A stretch of 64,000 bases of DNA from Yanshouia hominis (GTDB lineage Bacteria > Bacillota > Clostridia > Oscillospirales > Ruminococcaceae). A program made the position numbers and the translations under genes. Location of the stretch: assembly GCA_014385025.1 (NCBI GenBank), contig JACRTB010000005.1, positions 62,001 to 126,000 on the forward strand, written 5' to 3'. Below, in pieces: positions 30,692 through 39,800 of this stretch. The notes beneath the pieces were generated by a model. It searched no databases, had not been told where the DNA came from, and worked only from the letters and a program-made list of their open reading frames with translations. The first letter of the stretch is position 1, and every line of letters starts with the position of its first letter.

Positions 30692-30950
30692 ATGCCTCCT
30701 CCTTCAGCTCAACCCATCAAAATTTTTTATCTTTTCTGTCCCGGGAAAACGGGCACGAAAAGCCCTTAACGAACCATTGTCAGCGACTTAAAGACATTAT
30801 AACATAAGATAAATTGATATGTCAGTTACCTTTTGACCAATTTTTTGTCAAATAGGGGGGCTTGTTTTTTGTGAAACAACCAAATATTATAAAGACAAAG
30901 CTCCAAAAACGGAGGAAATGACGAAGAGGAATTGAGGAGGAAATGATTCC
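30692..30950. promoter_or_regulatory. Divergent lysR-tctC control region
   Basis: It contains an inverted repeat TTGAC-N9-GTCAA (30833-30851), compatible with a LysR T-N11-A site. A minus-strand promoter CTGACA-N18-TATAAT (30825-30796) would serve lysR. A plus-strand promoter TTGTTT-N17-TATTAT (30862-30890) would serve tctC. The repeat lies between the two promoters, upstream of both, as expected for an autoregulated LysR activator. Confidence 0.6.
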
Positions 30951-31997
30951 ATGAAAAGGACAACCAGACTATTTTCACTCCTGATCACCGCGGCCATGCT
31001 GTTGAACATGGCAGCATGTGCCAACAAGCCCAGCGAAGCGGCAAGCAGCGCAGCGCCGCAGTCCGGCAGTGCAGCCGAAGCCGCTTCTCAGGAATCGGGC
31101 AGCGACTATTCAAGCTGGCCCGAAAAGGATGTTACTATCATCTACTACACCAAGGCCGGATCGGGCGGAGACATTTTTCTGCGTCAGCTCGCCGCGGCAC
31201 TCAACGGAAAGCTGAACGGGCACAACCTGTTGATTGAAAATATTGTGGATCCCACTGGGGCCACTGCATGGGGCAAGGTACAGAAGGCGTCACCCGACGG
31301 ATATACCCTTGCCTGCCTGAGTTCCACCGTGGTCACTGCCGATCTCATCGGCGGATCTCCTGTCAAGTATGAAGATTTTGATTATGTTACCGGTATGGGA
31401 ATGGATCCCCAGTACATCTACTGCAAGAGCGACGCGCCCTATAACAATCTTCAGGAGCTGGTCGATTACTGCAAGACCAACCCCGGAAAAGTCGGCTGGG
31501 CCACCGCCGCTCCCACCAGCGCCAGCACCATCTGCTCAGTTGCCATCATCAATCAAGCGGAAATTGATGTCAACCGTGTTGTGTATGAGACCGGCTCCGA
31601 CTCCCTGGTTGGCGTTCTCGGTGGGTTTGTCGATGTAGCCGTCGGAGAATACGGCGACATGGCCGCACAGGTTGATGCCGGCGAGCTCAAGCTGCTCTGT
31701 CTGTTGAGTGAGGAGCGCAACGCTCTGGATATCCCCACCTCCGGTGAACAGGGTTTTGATTTCATCTTTGAGCGCCCCCGCGGCATCGCCGCCCCCAAGG
31801 GAACCGACCCCGCGCTTGTCAAGCGGATGGCCGAGGTGTTCGCACAGGCTTATGACAGCGCAGAATTCATGGCTTATCTTGAGTCGGTTGCGATTGATCC
31901 TGTTCTGCAAAGCGGCGAGGAATTTCTCGCATCTTATCGGACGATTGCCGGCACCGTCACTGACAACATGGCCGCTCTGACCGGCCAGCAGCAGTAG
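30951..31997 (+). CDS. tctC: Tripartite tricarboxylate transporter binding lipoprotein (TctC)
   Basis: 348 residues. It has a signal peptide with lipobox MAAC and a Ser/Ala linker, then the Bug/TctC fold: VTIIYYTKAGSGGDIFLRQL, NIVDPTGATAWGKVQKASPDGYT and GFVDVAVGEYGDM. It captures a carboxylic acid outside the cell and hands it to TctAB. The substrate cannot be read; malonate or a related dicarboxylate is suggested by the neighbouring decarboxylase. Confidence 0.9.
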   Translation: MKRTTRLFSLLITAAMLLNMAACANKPSEAASSAAPQSGSAAEAASQESGSDYSSWPEKDVTIIYYTKAGSGGDIFLRQLAAALNGKLNGHNLLIENIVDPTGATAWGKVQKASPDGYTLACLSSTVVTADLIGGSPVKYEDFDYVTGMGMDPQYIYCKSDAPYNNLQELVDYCKTNPGKVGWATAAPTSASTICSVAIINQAEIDVNRVVYETGSDSLVGVLGGFVDVAVGEYGDMAAQVDAGELKLLCLLSEERNALDIPTSGEQGFDFIFERPRGIAAPKGTDPALVKRMAEVFAQAYDSAEFMAYLESVAIDPVLQSGEEFLASYRTIAGTVTDNMAALTGQQQ

Positions 31998-32027
31998 TGC
32001 CCACGCTCGCAAGGAGGATATCTGATT

Positions 32028-32483
32028 GTGAAAAACTTTATGAACCGTGAGCGTATCATCGCTCTGGTCTGTCTGGCCTTCGCGGCTTACATTTGGATTG
32101 TGGCGGGGACCTTCCCCGCCTCCTTCCTGGACAGTGTCGGGCCCGCCAAGTACCCCCGGCTTCTGGCCTCTTTGATTGGCATTACCGCGGTCATTCTTTT
32201 TGCAACCTCCAACGGACCGGTAAAACCCATCAAAGGAAAAAGAGAGTTTCGCTCTCTCGCATACATTCTGCTTTGCATTATGATTTATCTGCTGATTTTT
32301 ACGCGAATCGGATTTATCCTGTCAACAATCGCTTTTCTGCTTGCGCTGACCCTTTACTTCGATCATCGTGAGCTCAAAACCCGCCTGAAGATAGCGGTCC
32401 CCTACGCGGTCTGCTTCAGCGTCTTCCTCTATTTCTTTTTCGCCAAGCTGCTTGGGGTTCTTCTCCCCAGCATCGTGTTGTAA
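32028..32483 (+). CDS. tctB: Tripartite tricarboxylate transporter small membrane subunit (TctB)
   Basis: 151 residues with four hydrophobic helices and a GTG start after AAGGAGG. Family-typical features are the first helix with AAYIWIVAGTFPASF, the GPAKYPRLLASLIG turn and the two C-terminal helices. It forms the membrane complex with TctA. Confidence 0.88.
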   Translation: MKNFMNRERIIALVCLAFAAYIWIVAGTFPASFLDSVGPAKYPRLLASLIGITAVILFATSNGPVKPIKGKREFRSLAYILLCIMIYLLIFTRIGFILSTIAFLLALTLYFDHRELKTRLKIAVPYAVCFSVFLYFFFAKLLGVLLPSIVL

Positions 32484-32498
32484 GGGGGGAGCAAGAAA

Positions 32499-34001
32499 AT
32501 GCAACTGTTTATTCAAGGATTGGGACAGGCGTTTCAGCCGGTTTCCATGCTCTATATTCTGGCGGGCGTCATCTGGGGCATCATCGGCGGCGCCATTCCC
32601 GGCATCTCCGCTTCGGTGGCCATGTCGCTGCTGCTGCCCTTCACCTATGGCATGGACCCCCTTTATTCGCTTCCGATGCTGGCGGCGGTTTACGTGGGCG
32701 CTGAATACGGCGGCTCGATTCCCGCAATTTTAATCAAGACCCCTGGTACGGGAGCGGCAGCGGCCACTGTTCTGGACGGCTATGAGATGAACCGCAAAGG
32801 CTTGGGCGGCAAAGCGCTCTGCATGTCGCTTTACGCGGGTGTGCTTGGCGGGCTGATCTCCATCTTCATTCTCGTTTTTACCGTTATCCCGCTTTCCCAG
32901 TTTGCCCTGAAATTCGGGCCGACCGAATATTTCTGGATGGCCATTATGGGTCTGAGCGTCGTCGGCGCCGTTTCAGGCAACAGTCCCATGAAGGGGTTTA
33001 TTTCGGCGGTCTTTGGGCTCTTTCTCGCGGTTATCGGCATGGACTCCTTCACGGCTGTCAAGCGTTTCACCTTCGGAATCAACCGCCTTTCCGAGGGTTT
33101 GGAGATGATACCGGTGCTGGTCGGCATGTTCGCCGTCAGCGAGGTGCTGCGCCAGATCTTTGGCGGCGAAGTTTTTGAGTCGGTGAAAAACAAGTTTAAG
33201 ATGACCTATCCGACCCGCAAGGAGTTTATGCAGTGCACTCCCATTGTCATCGCCTGCGGCGCGATGGGCTCCATTGTCGGCGCGCTGCCCGGCGCGGGCG
33301 CCACCATCGCTTCCTGGATTGGATATTCCGAGACCAAAATGATCTGCAAAAATACCGAAACCTTCGGAACCGGTGATATCCGCGGCGTGGCGGCCCCCGA
33401 ATCCGCCAACAATGGCGTGCCGGCCGGCGGCCTGATTCCTCTGCTGGCGCTTGGTATTCCGGGCTCCAATTCAACCGCTATCCTGATGGCCGGATTTACG
33501 ATCGCAGGCATCTCCTGCGGTCCGATGCTCTTTGTAAACGAGCCGGAGATCCCCTATAAGCTGATGGCGTGCATGTTCGTCGCGCAGATTATTTTGGCGG
33601 CGGTCGGACTGCTGATCCTCAAGCCGCTGATCAAGCTGACCTCGGTCAGCAAGGTCTATCTGACCAGCGCCATTCTTGTCTTTGCCTTTGTGGGCGCCTT
33701 TGCCACCCTCAACGACGTTTTCGCCTCGTGGATGGTCCTTCTCTTCGGTTTCATCGGCTTTTTGATGAAGCGCTATGGCTTTGCGCCGCCGGCCGCGGTT
33801 TTAGGCTTTGTGCTCGGTGAGCTTGTCGAAAATAACATGCGGCGCGCTTTGCAGCTTTCCCACGGAAGCATGTCGGTATTCTTTTCGAGCACAATCGATT
33901 GGGTGCTGATTGTTCTGACGATTTTTGGTGTCTGTTTCCCTTATATCACCAAATTTATTTCTAAAAAGAGGGCCGAGCGTACAGCCGCCAAAGAGGCCTG
34001 A
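32499..34001 (+). CDS. tctA: Tripartite tricarboxylate transporter large membrane subunit (TctA)
   Basis: 500 residues, about eleven to twelve helices. Signature loops include GAIPGISASVAMSLLLPFTY, YVGAEYGGSIPAILIKTPGT, GALPGAGATIASWIGY and LLALGIPGSNSTAILMAGF. It is the transport channel, probably using the sodium or proton gradient; sodium coupling would suit a sodium-pumping decarboxylase. Operon with tctC and tctB. Confidence 0.93.
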   Translation: MQLFIQGLGQAFQPVSMLYILAGVIWGIIGGAIPGISASVAMSLLLPFTYGMDPLYSLPMLAAVYVGAEYGGSIPAILIKTPGTGAAAATVLDGYEMNRKGLGGKALCMSLYAGVLGGLISIFILVFTVIPLSQFALKFGPTEYFWMAIMGLSVVGAVSGNSPMKGFISAVFGLFLAVIGMDSFTAVKRFTFGINRLSEGLEMIPVLVGMFAVSEVLRQIFGGEVFESVKNKFKMTYPTRKEFMQCTPIVIACGAMGSIVGALPGAGATIASWIGYSETKMICKNTETFGTGDIRGVAAPESANNGVPAGGLIPLLALGIPGSNSTAILMAGFTIAGISCGPMLFVNEPEIPYKLMACMFVAQIILAAVGLLILKPLIKLTSVSKVYLTSAILVFAFVGAFATLNDVFASWMVLLFGFIGFLMKRYGFAPPAAVLGFVLGELVENNMRRALQLSHGSMSVFFSSTIDWVLIVLTIFGVCFPYITKFISKKRAERTAAKEA

Positions 34002-34017
34002 TCGTAAGGAGTTATTC

Positions 34018-35172
34018 ATGAAATTTGATTTCGGCAAAGAAGCATATTTTGACAATCACACCCACCTGCTGTTTACTGACAGGCTCGTGGTAACCCCGGA
34101 AGAATTCGCTGTAAACTATTACCATGGGGTGCGGAGCGCCAGAGATGGAAATGGCAAGCCCGCCGTTTCTCCAGATGCGGTATCCCATCTGCCCTATCAG
34201 GGCGTTATCATGATGCTGGTGCATGCGATGGCGCAAAAGTTTGGATGTGATCCCACCCTTGAAGCGGTCACCGAAGCGCGCAACAGCAGAACCGCCACTC
34301 CCGAAGCGCTGCGGGAATACACGCGCATGCTTTATGAGGATGAAAACATTGTCGGTACCATGCTTGATGCAGAACATCCCATGGGTGAGCGGATCGGCGA
34401 TTGTTTTCCTTGCCAAGTGTTTCGCCTGTTTCGCTATGAGGACCTTTTCTTCTCCCTTCTGAAGACGGAAACAACCTTCGACCAGCTTTTGGGGAAATTG
34501 TTGGAAGGTGTTCGCACAGCGCACTCCGAAGGGTTTGCCGGTCTGAAGGGCCACATCGGGGAAAAATGCGGCTTTGAAGTTCGTGAGGTTTCAATGCAGG
34601 AAGCACGTGCGTCCTTCGAAAAGGCAAAATGCGGCGATAAAGCCGCAGTGACCAGCGTGTACTACGCCATGTTTTCACATCTTCTTGAGCTTTGCGGAGA
34701 ACTGGACATCTCCCTGCACCTGCACACCGGGACGACCGGTTTCAAAACCAGAACCGACGTGTATTCGCTTGACCCGATTCTGATGGCGCCTTATCTGAAA
34801 AATCCGCGATATGCCAAGGCGAAAATTGTGCTGCTGCACGGCAGCTTCCCTTATACGCGCAATGCGGCATGGATGGCTTACAACTTTCCCAATGTCTACC
34901 TTGACCTGAGCCAGACCCAGCTTTGGCAAGGAGTTCTAACCTCCCGCATTCTCGAAGATGCCCTGAGCTGCGCTCCTCATGATAAAATTCTGCTGGGCAC
35001 GGGGCAGCACTGGTATTGCGAGATGGTCTGGCTGGCAGCGAAAATCGCAAAAAGCTCACTGGCTGATGTATTGGGACGTTTAGTCGAACAGAACCTGATT
35101 TCCGCCACACAAGCTCAATCAAGCGCTAAAATGATTCTGAGTGAAAATGCGCTGCGGCTTTATACCAAGTGA
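34018..35172 (+). CDS. Amidohydrolase-superfamily (TIM-barrel) protein
   Basis: 384 residues from ATG 34018 (AAGGAG upstream; the open frame starts earlier inside tctA). It has the N-terminal metal pair NHTHLL, a barrel His in SLHLHTG and another in LLHGSFPYTRN. The usual C-terminal Asp (in a G-T/S-D motif) appears replaced: ILLGTGQHWY. The protein therefore may bind metal unusually, or be a decarboxylase or hydratase of the amidohydrolase_2 type. It is located between the Tct transporter and an isocitrate-lyase-family enzyme, so it probably processes the imported acid. Confidence 0.7.
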   Translation: MKFDFGKEAYFDNHTHLLFTDRLVVTPEEFAVNYYHGVRSARDGNGKPAVSPDAVSHLPYQGVIMMLVHAMAQKFGCDPTLEAVTEARNSRTATPEALREYTRMLYEDENIVGTMLDAEHPMGERIGDCFPCQVFRLFRYEDLFFSLLKTETTFDQLLGKLLEGVRTAHSEGFAGLKGHIGEKCGFEVREVSMQEARASFEKAKCGDKAAVTSVYYAMFSHLLELCGELDISLHLHTGTTGFKTRTDVYSLDPILMAPYLKNPRYAKAKIVLLHGSFPYTRNAAWMAYNFPNVYLDLSQTQLWQGVLTSRILEDALSCAPHDKILLGTGQHWYCEMVWLAAKIAKSSLADVLGRLVEQNLISATQAQSSAKMILSENALRLYTK

Positions 35173-35236
35173 TACAATTTTGTGTGCAGGCGGCGGAAAA
35201 TCCGGCGCCTGCACCTTTATAAGGAGAAAATACACA

Positions 35237-36115
35237 ATGTCAAACGCCCGAAATGTACGCCTGCGTGAGCTGTTACACAGTGGAAAAATTCTCGTCGCTC
35301 CCTGCTGCCATGACGCCTTATCCGCCTCGCTGATTGAGCAATCTGGATTTGAAGCCACCTTTGTCAGCGGTGCGGCGGCCACCAACACCAGCATTGGGAT
35401 CTCGGATGTAGGCCTTTTGTCCTATGGCGAGTATCGCGGAATTTTTCAAAATATTTTGAATGCGACCTCCATCCCTGTTCTTGTGGACGTTGACACCGGT
35501 TACGGCGGCCTGCTGCCGATTATGCGGATGGTGGAAGAATATGAGGCGATGGGGATTTCTGGAATTCAGATGGAGGATCAAGTATTTCCAAAACGCTGTG
35601 CGTTTTTTGGCGTCAGCGTCGTCACCGCCGAAGAGATGTGCCAGCGGATTCAAGCGGCGTGCCGCGCCCGCCGGGACCCCAACTTCCTGATTATCGCAAG
35701 AACGGACTGTGCCAAAAGCCTTGGCTTTGAGGAGGCGCTGCGGAGAGTCAGGCAGTATTATCAGGCCGGCGCGGATATGGTATTCACCAGTATGCCTCCG
35801 ACCGCTGAAGCAATGGAACAGCTTCGAGCCCTTGAAATCCCGAAATGCGTTTCGGTCGTTGAGGGGACTGTCACTGAAAATTACAGTCCCATGGATTTTC
35901 AGGAGATGGGGTTCAGTTTGGTAAAGTATCCGCAGACGCTGATCCGGGCCATCATCAAAACTCAGATAGAAGTTCTCAAGACGCTGTATGAAACAGGAAA
36001 AACAACTGCCTGCCGGGATTTACTTTGCTCTCAGCAGGAGCGGGCCGAATGGACCAAGCTGAAAAAGTATACCGATTTTGAGATGAGTCTTCAGGAAGAA
36101 TCGTTTTTGGTTTGA
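35237..36115 (+). CDS. Isocitrate lyase / PEP mutase-family enzyme
   Basis: 292 residues from ATG 35237 (AAGGAG eleven bases upstream). The alpha/beta-barrel signatures are DVDTGYG, the MEDQ...PKRC loop and IIARTD. Classical isocitrate and methylisocitrate lyases have KKCGH or KRCGH in the catalytic loop; here it is KRCAFFG. The Cys is kept but Gly-His is replaced. Substrates in the family include methylisocitrate, oxaloacetate, dimethylmalate and phosphonopyruvate. Dimethylmalate- or oxaloacetate-type cleavage after uptake by TctCBA is possible, but not shown. Confidence 0.78.
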   Translation: MSNARNVRLRELLHSGKILVAPCCHDALSASLIEQSGFEATFVSGAAATNTSIGISDVGLLSYGEYRGIFQNILNATSIPVLVDVDTGYGGLLPIMRMVEEYEAMGISGIQMEDQVFPKRCAFFGVSVVTAEEMCQRIQAACRARRDPNFLIIARTDCAKSLGFEEALRRVRQYYQAGADMVFTSMPPTAEAMEQLRALEIPKCVSVVEGTVTENYSPMDFQEMGFSLVKYPQTLIRAIIKTQIEVLKTLYETGKTTACRDLLCSQQERAEWTKLKKYTDFEMSLQEESFLV

Positions 36116-36194
36116 CGTTGATAGCCCTTGGCCGAACCTTTTCTCCCCATGAATTGCACCCTCCTCAAATCCCGGAGCGGCAGGAGACGCCGAC

Positions 36195-36233
36195 CAATGC
36201 CTCTGTATGCGGCCATACGGAGGCATTGTTTTT
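36195..36233 (+). terminator. Intrinsic terminator after the tct module
   Basis: CAATGCCTC plus GTATG pairs with CATAC plus GAGGCATTG (36195-36228), followed by TTTTT. It ends 24 bases before the AbrB-family start codon, so that gene needs its own promoter or read-through. Confidence 0.85.
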
Positions 36234-36256
36234 AAAAAGTGAATCGGGAGGAAAAA

Positions 36257-37303
36257 ATGAATATTATCATAACCTTTGCTGCGGCTGGATTCGTCGGGTT
36301 TCTGTTCTACAAGCTTCGGATTCCGGGTGCGATGATGATCGGAGCCGTCTGCGGAACGGTTTTGCTTTCCCTTACTCTGCGTTGTGCCGCCATGCCCTAT
36401 GCCGCAAAGTTTTCCGCTCAGGTTACCGCCGGCGCTTTTATCGGCTGCTCGGTCGAAAAAAGCGATCTGCTTCAGCTCAGAAATGCATACCGCCCGGCAT
36501 TGGTGGTTTTAGGTTCCTTTTTGCTGCTGAATTTTTCTGTGGGACTGTTGCTCCGGCGGATCACTGATATCGACCTGTTGACAGCATTGCTCTGCGCCGT
36601 ACCCGGCGGAATGAGCGATTTGACTTTAACCGCAGCCGACATGGGGGCGGATATCTCGCATGTTGTTGTTCTGCAGTTTGTCAGGCTTTGTGCGGGGATT
36701 GGGCTGTTCCCTTCATGGATCGTCTGGCTTGACCGAAAATTTGTCAGAAAGGAGCGAGCCGAATCAGAAACCGCCTTTTCAATAAAGGAAAGAAAAAAAT
36801 CCGATTCACCCCCGGCAGGAGTTCTCTGTATTCTTCTCTCTGCCGGAGTCTGTGGTTTTTTAGGGCGCTGCCTCAGGCTGCCCGCCGGCACCTTGATCTT
36901 TTCGATGATGGGAAGCTTATTCCTAAAGATGACCGTTCTCCCTGTTTCCCTGCCGAGGTGGATCAAACGGTTGGCACAAATTCTTTCCGGAGCATATATT
37001 GGTTGTTCGGTCAGTTATGATTCGCTGATGAAAATTCACACACTGTTGATACCTGCCATGATAATCGTTTTCGCCTACATGTTAAATGCTCTTTTGGTTG
37101 GGAATCTTCTTTTCCGACGGTTTTGCATTCCCTTTCGGGAAGCTATGCTGATGGCTACGCCCGCCGGTGCAAGCGATATGGCCTTGATTTCTGCTGATAT
37201 CGGGGTACAAAGCCCAATCCTTATCGTTGTGCAAATTTTAAGAATGCTGGCTGCGGCCGCCATTTTTCCGCAGATTTGCTATCAGGCCGCGATCCTTTTC
37301 TGA
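36257..37303 (+). CDS. AbrB-family membrane protein (PF05145-type transporter)
   Basis: 348 residues from ATG 36257, preceded by GGGAGG. It shows the two-fold internal repeat of the family: each half has a short membrane block beginning G-x-L-x-x-K-L-x-I-P-x-G (VGFLFYKLRIPGAMM and FLGRCLRLPAGTLI), then an AVPGGMSDL or ATPAGASDM motif. The members are proposed regulators or transporters, once misnamed ammonia monooxygenases. A paralogue lies at 54727-55800 beside a thioesterase. Its location after the tct module suggests transport of a related acid. Confidence 0.85.
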   Translation: MNIIITFAAAGFVGFLFYKLRIPGAMMIGAVCGTVLLSLTLRCAAMPYAAKFSAQVTAGAFIGCSVEKSDLLQLRNAYRPALVVLGSFLLLNFSVGLLLRRITDIDLLTALLCAVPGGMSDLTLTAADMGADISHVVVLQFVRLCAGIGLFPSWIVWLDRKFVRKERAESETAFSIKERKKSDSPPAGVLCILLSAGVCGFLGRCLRLPAGTLIFSMMGSLFLKMTVLPVSLPRWIKRLAQILSGAYIGCSVSYDSLMKIHTLLIPAMIIVFAYMLNALLVGNLLFRRFCIPFREAMLMATPAGASDMALISADIGVQSPILIVVQILRMLAAAAIFPQICYQAAILF

Positions 37304-37802
37304 ATACTGCGCAGGCTAATTTTGAAATCGCTATAAAATAGAACTCCTATAAGCTTTGAATTGTGCCTGCAAAAGCGGACAATCGGCAAAGGACCCTCGG
37401 GACTCAATCATCAAAAAGTTTGGTATATCTCCGATGCGTTTGGCAGAAAAATAAACTGGGTAACAAAGCCGTTGTAAGCGACGGCTTTGCCGTGGGTCAC
37501 AAGCTGACCGCTCATTTGCAGACCCTTGGCAAATCCGCTGATGCTGTGGAAATACGCGGCAAGCTGATTGCCGGCTGAAAAGAGTCTTCAGAGGAATTTT
37601 TTTCACAACCTTCTATATGGCACGTCAACCGGATAGGAATCGTAAAGACGTCATCATCATTAAAAAGTCCACCGTGTCCGTTGAAACAGCCTGTTGGCGC
37701 AGGCCGCAGCTTTTCTGGCAAAACATAGCCTCATTCTCAAAAAGAATACCATTTTGTTCGAAAATCAGGTATAATAAGAAATACCGAAAAGAGGTGATCC
37801 CC
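37304..37802. other. Intergenic region with a degenerate coding remnant
   Basis: Apart from the remnant at 37411-37587 nothing is supported. The segment 37590-37800 is AT-richer and leads into the ribosome-binding site of the HD-domain gene (AAAGAGGTGAT). No clear terminator for the AbrB gene was found. Confidence 0.5.
37411..37587 (-). pseudogene. Unidentified coding remnant
   Basis: A 58-codon minus-strand frame between stops reads AGNQLAAYFHSISGFAKG and KAVAYNGFVTQFIFLPNA, with host-like GC-rich third positions. The opposite strand is also open and looks equally plausible (ADAVEIRGKLIAG), so strand is uncertain. No start site and no recognisable family. Probably a relic of a deleted gene. 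Confidence 0.25.
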
Positions 37803-38333
37803 ATGTGGAGTTCCAAAACAAAAGAGGAATTTTATACCTGCATTGCCGATCTGATTGAAGAGCCTGCGGTACAGGCGATGGACGATATTCCGCAGCACGC
37901 GGGCGGAGTGAGCTGTCTCGACCACTGCATCTTTGTTTCCTATCTGAGCTTTGCGCTCTGCCGCCGCTGGAGGCTCGATTATGTCGCCGCCGCCCGCGCG
38001 GGGCTGCTGCATGATCTCTATCTCTGTGACTGGAAAAAGGCCCGGGTGAGCCCCTGGCAGCGCCTGCTGGTCCACCCGCAGATGGCTCTCGAAAACGCCG
38101 AGCAGTTCGGCCTTTCGGAATTGGAACGGGATATCATCCTCAAGCATATGTGGCCGGTCACCCTCCGCCGCATCCCGCGCCACCGGGAATCGGTTGTGGT
38201 CAATCTGGCGGATAAGCTCTGCGCCTCGGCGGAATTTCTGCGGATTTATAACCTTGCTCACGCGGGAGAGCGTTTGCTCGAATTTAACCGCCGCCGTCTG
38301 CTGCGGCAGCGCCGCTGCCTTTTCGGCAGATGA
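37803..38333 (+). CDS. HD-domain phosphohydrolase-like protein
   Basis: 176 residues from ATG 37803. HD pattern: an early His in LDHCIFVSYLS, the HD pair in GLLHDLYLCDW, a later His in KHMWPVTLRRIPRHR, and Asp in VVNLADKLCA. These are the four metal ligands expected. Such small HD proteins hydrolyse nucleotides or phosphate esters; the substrate is unknown. It is monocistronic by appearance. Confidence 0.8.
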   Translation: MWSSKTKEEFYTCIADLIEEPAVQAMDDIPQHAGGVSCLDHCIFVSYLSFALCRRWRLDYVAAARAGLLHDLYLCDWKKARVSPWQRLLVHPQMALENAEQFGLSELERDIILKHMWPVTLRRIPRHRESVVVNLADKLCASAEFLRIYNLAHAGERLLEFNRRRLLRQRRCLFGR

Positions 38334-38649
38334 GCGTCTCTCTGGTTTCGGCCTGCCCTTCGGGCGGGCCGTTTTTGGTCTGTATCACATTTTCTATAGG
38401 CAAATCTTTTGATTATTTATCCGCTTACTCCTTCATACAAGTTTTGTCAACGTTTAAAAAATAGAAATTTTTGTATATTTTATGGTGCAAAATTACAAAA
38501 AATTTTTTTCAATTCGTTTTATATTACTAAATCTTTGAAAGTATAGTATTCTTGCATCATGGTGATTGCAATACGATAAAGCGATTTATTCACAATTGAG
38601 TCACCTGGCCATCTATCAAACATCTTGACAAAAGAGAGGAAGCAAAATT
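38334..38649. other. AT-rich upstream region of the TAXI-TRAP operon
   Basis: 316 bp without a gene. It is strikingly AT-rich (long A and T runs at 38450-38540) compared with the GC-rich surroundings, which would favour DNA curvature or an UP element. No near-consensus promoter could be fixed by eye. GAGAGGAAG at 38634-38642 serves the TAXI gene. Confidence 0.5.
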
Positions 38650-39672
38650 ATGAAGAGAATATTTGCGATCCTGTTGACAGCGGCGATGCTTATTTCAGCG
38701 GCAGGCTGCGGCGGAGCGTCGAGTTCGGGCGCCCCGGCTCCGGCGGCATCCGGCGGCAGCTCCGCGGCATCCGAAAGCGCCCCCGCGCGCGGAAACGTCA
38801 TCATGACCTTCGGCACCGGCGATACCGGCGGTTCTCTTTACCCTGCCGGCGCGGCTCTGTCTCAGGTATGGACCAACAACGTTCAGGGAGTAAAGTGCAA
38901 CACCCAGACTTCCACCGGATCTTTCCAGAACGTGCAGGATGTCGCCAACGGAGAAGTGGACGTGGCCGTCGCCACCGCCGACGTGGTTCTCAACGGCTAT
39001 TCCGGAGCCGGAAAATTTACTCAGGCGCTCGATAACGTCCGCGTGATCGGTGCGGTATACACTTCTGTATCCAGCGGCGTCGCGCTCAAGAGCTCCGGTA
39101 TGGAATATGTCCACGATCTGCTGGGCAAGCGCGTGGCCGTCGGCCCCGCCGCTTCCGCAACCGAAAACTCCACACTGGATGCCTTTAATGTCATGGGCAT
39201 CAGCAAAGACAACACCAGCCTGGAAAATCTGGGTCTGGGCGACGGCGCCGACTCGGTAGGCGACGGAATTCTGGACGCGGCGTTCGGATTCGCCGGTCTT
39301 CCCATCGGAGGCCAGCTGAATCTGGCGGCCACCAAGGAAATTGTGGTCCTCGATTATACGCAGGAGGAGATTGACAAGATCCTTGCCGGAAATTCCGCTT
39401 ATATCCAGTCGAAGATCCCTGCCAATACCTACACCGGCCAGGACAAGGAAACCAAAACCTTCGGTGTAAAGTGCCTGATTATCGTCAGCGCCGATATGGA
39501 TGAAGCTCTGGTTTACGATCTTTGCAAGGCCATGAACGAGCATACCGCCGAGATGGCCGCGGGCAACGCGCTGCTCAACGAAATGACCGATCCCTCCTTC
39601 CTGTGCACCAATATGCCGATTCCCCTGCATGACGGCGCTGCCAAATACTACGGCGAACAGGGCCTTCTCTAA
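38650..39672 (+). CDS. TAXI-family TRAP transporter binding lipoprotein
   Basis: 340 residues. It has a signal peptide with lipobox AAGC and a Ser/Ala linker, then the TAXI fold: MTFGTGDTGGSLYPAGAALS, TQTSTGSFQNVQDVANGEVD, ASATENSTLDAFNVMG and a C-terminal CLIIVSADMDEALVYDLCKA. TAXI proteins deliver acidic compounds such as glutamate or 2-oxoglutarate to fused TRAP permeases. The substrate is not known here. Confidence 0.92.
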   Translation: MKRIFAILLTAAMLISAAGCGGASSSGAPAPAASGGSSAASESAPARGNVIMTFGTGDTGGSLYPAGAALSQVWTNNVQGVKCNTQTSTGSFQNVQDVANGEVDVAVATADVVLNGYSGAGKFTQALDNVRVIGAVYTSVSSGVALKSSGMEYVHDLLGKRVAVGPAASATENSTLDAFNVMGISKDNTSLENLGLGDGADSVGDGILDAAFGFAGLPIGGQLNLAATKEIVVLDYTQEEIDKILAGNSAYIQSKIPANTYTGQDKETKTFGVKCLIIVSADMDEALVYDLCKAMNEHTAEMAAGNALLNEMTDPSFLCTNMPIPLHDGAAKYYGEQGLL

Positions 39673-39800
39673 GTCTAAGGAGGGATAACCCTCCGCCAAA
39701 CGTCAAAGAAATACGATAGATGGGCCGGAACTGAGAATCTCTCGGCGCCGGCCCTCTTCTCTTCAAAATCAAACTGTTACTTTAAAAAGGGGGCTCATTT

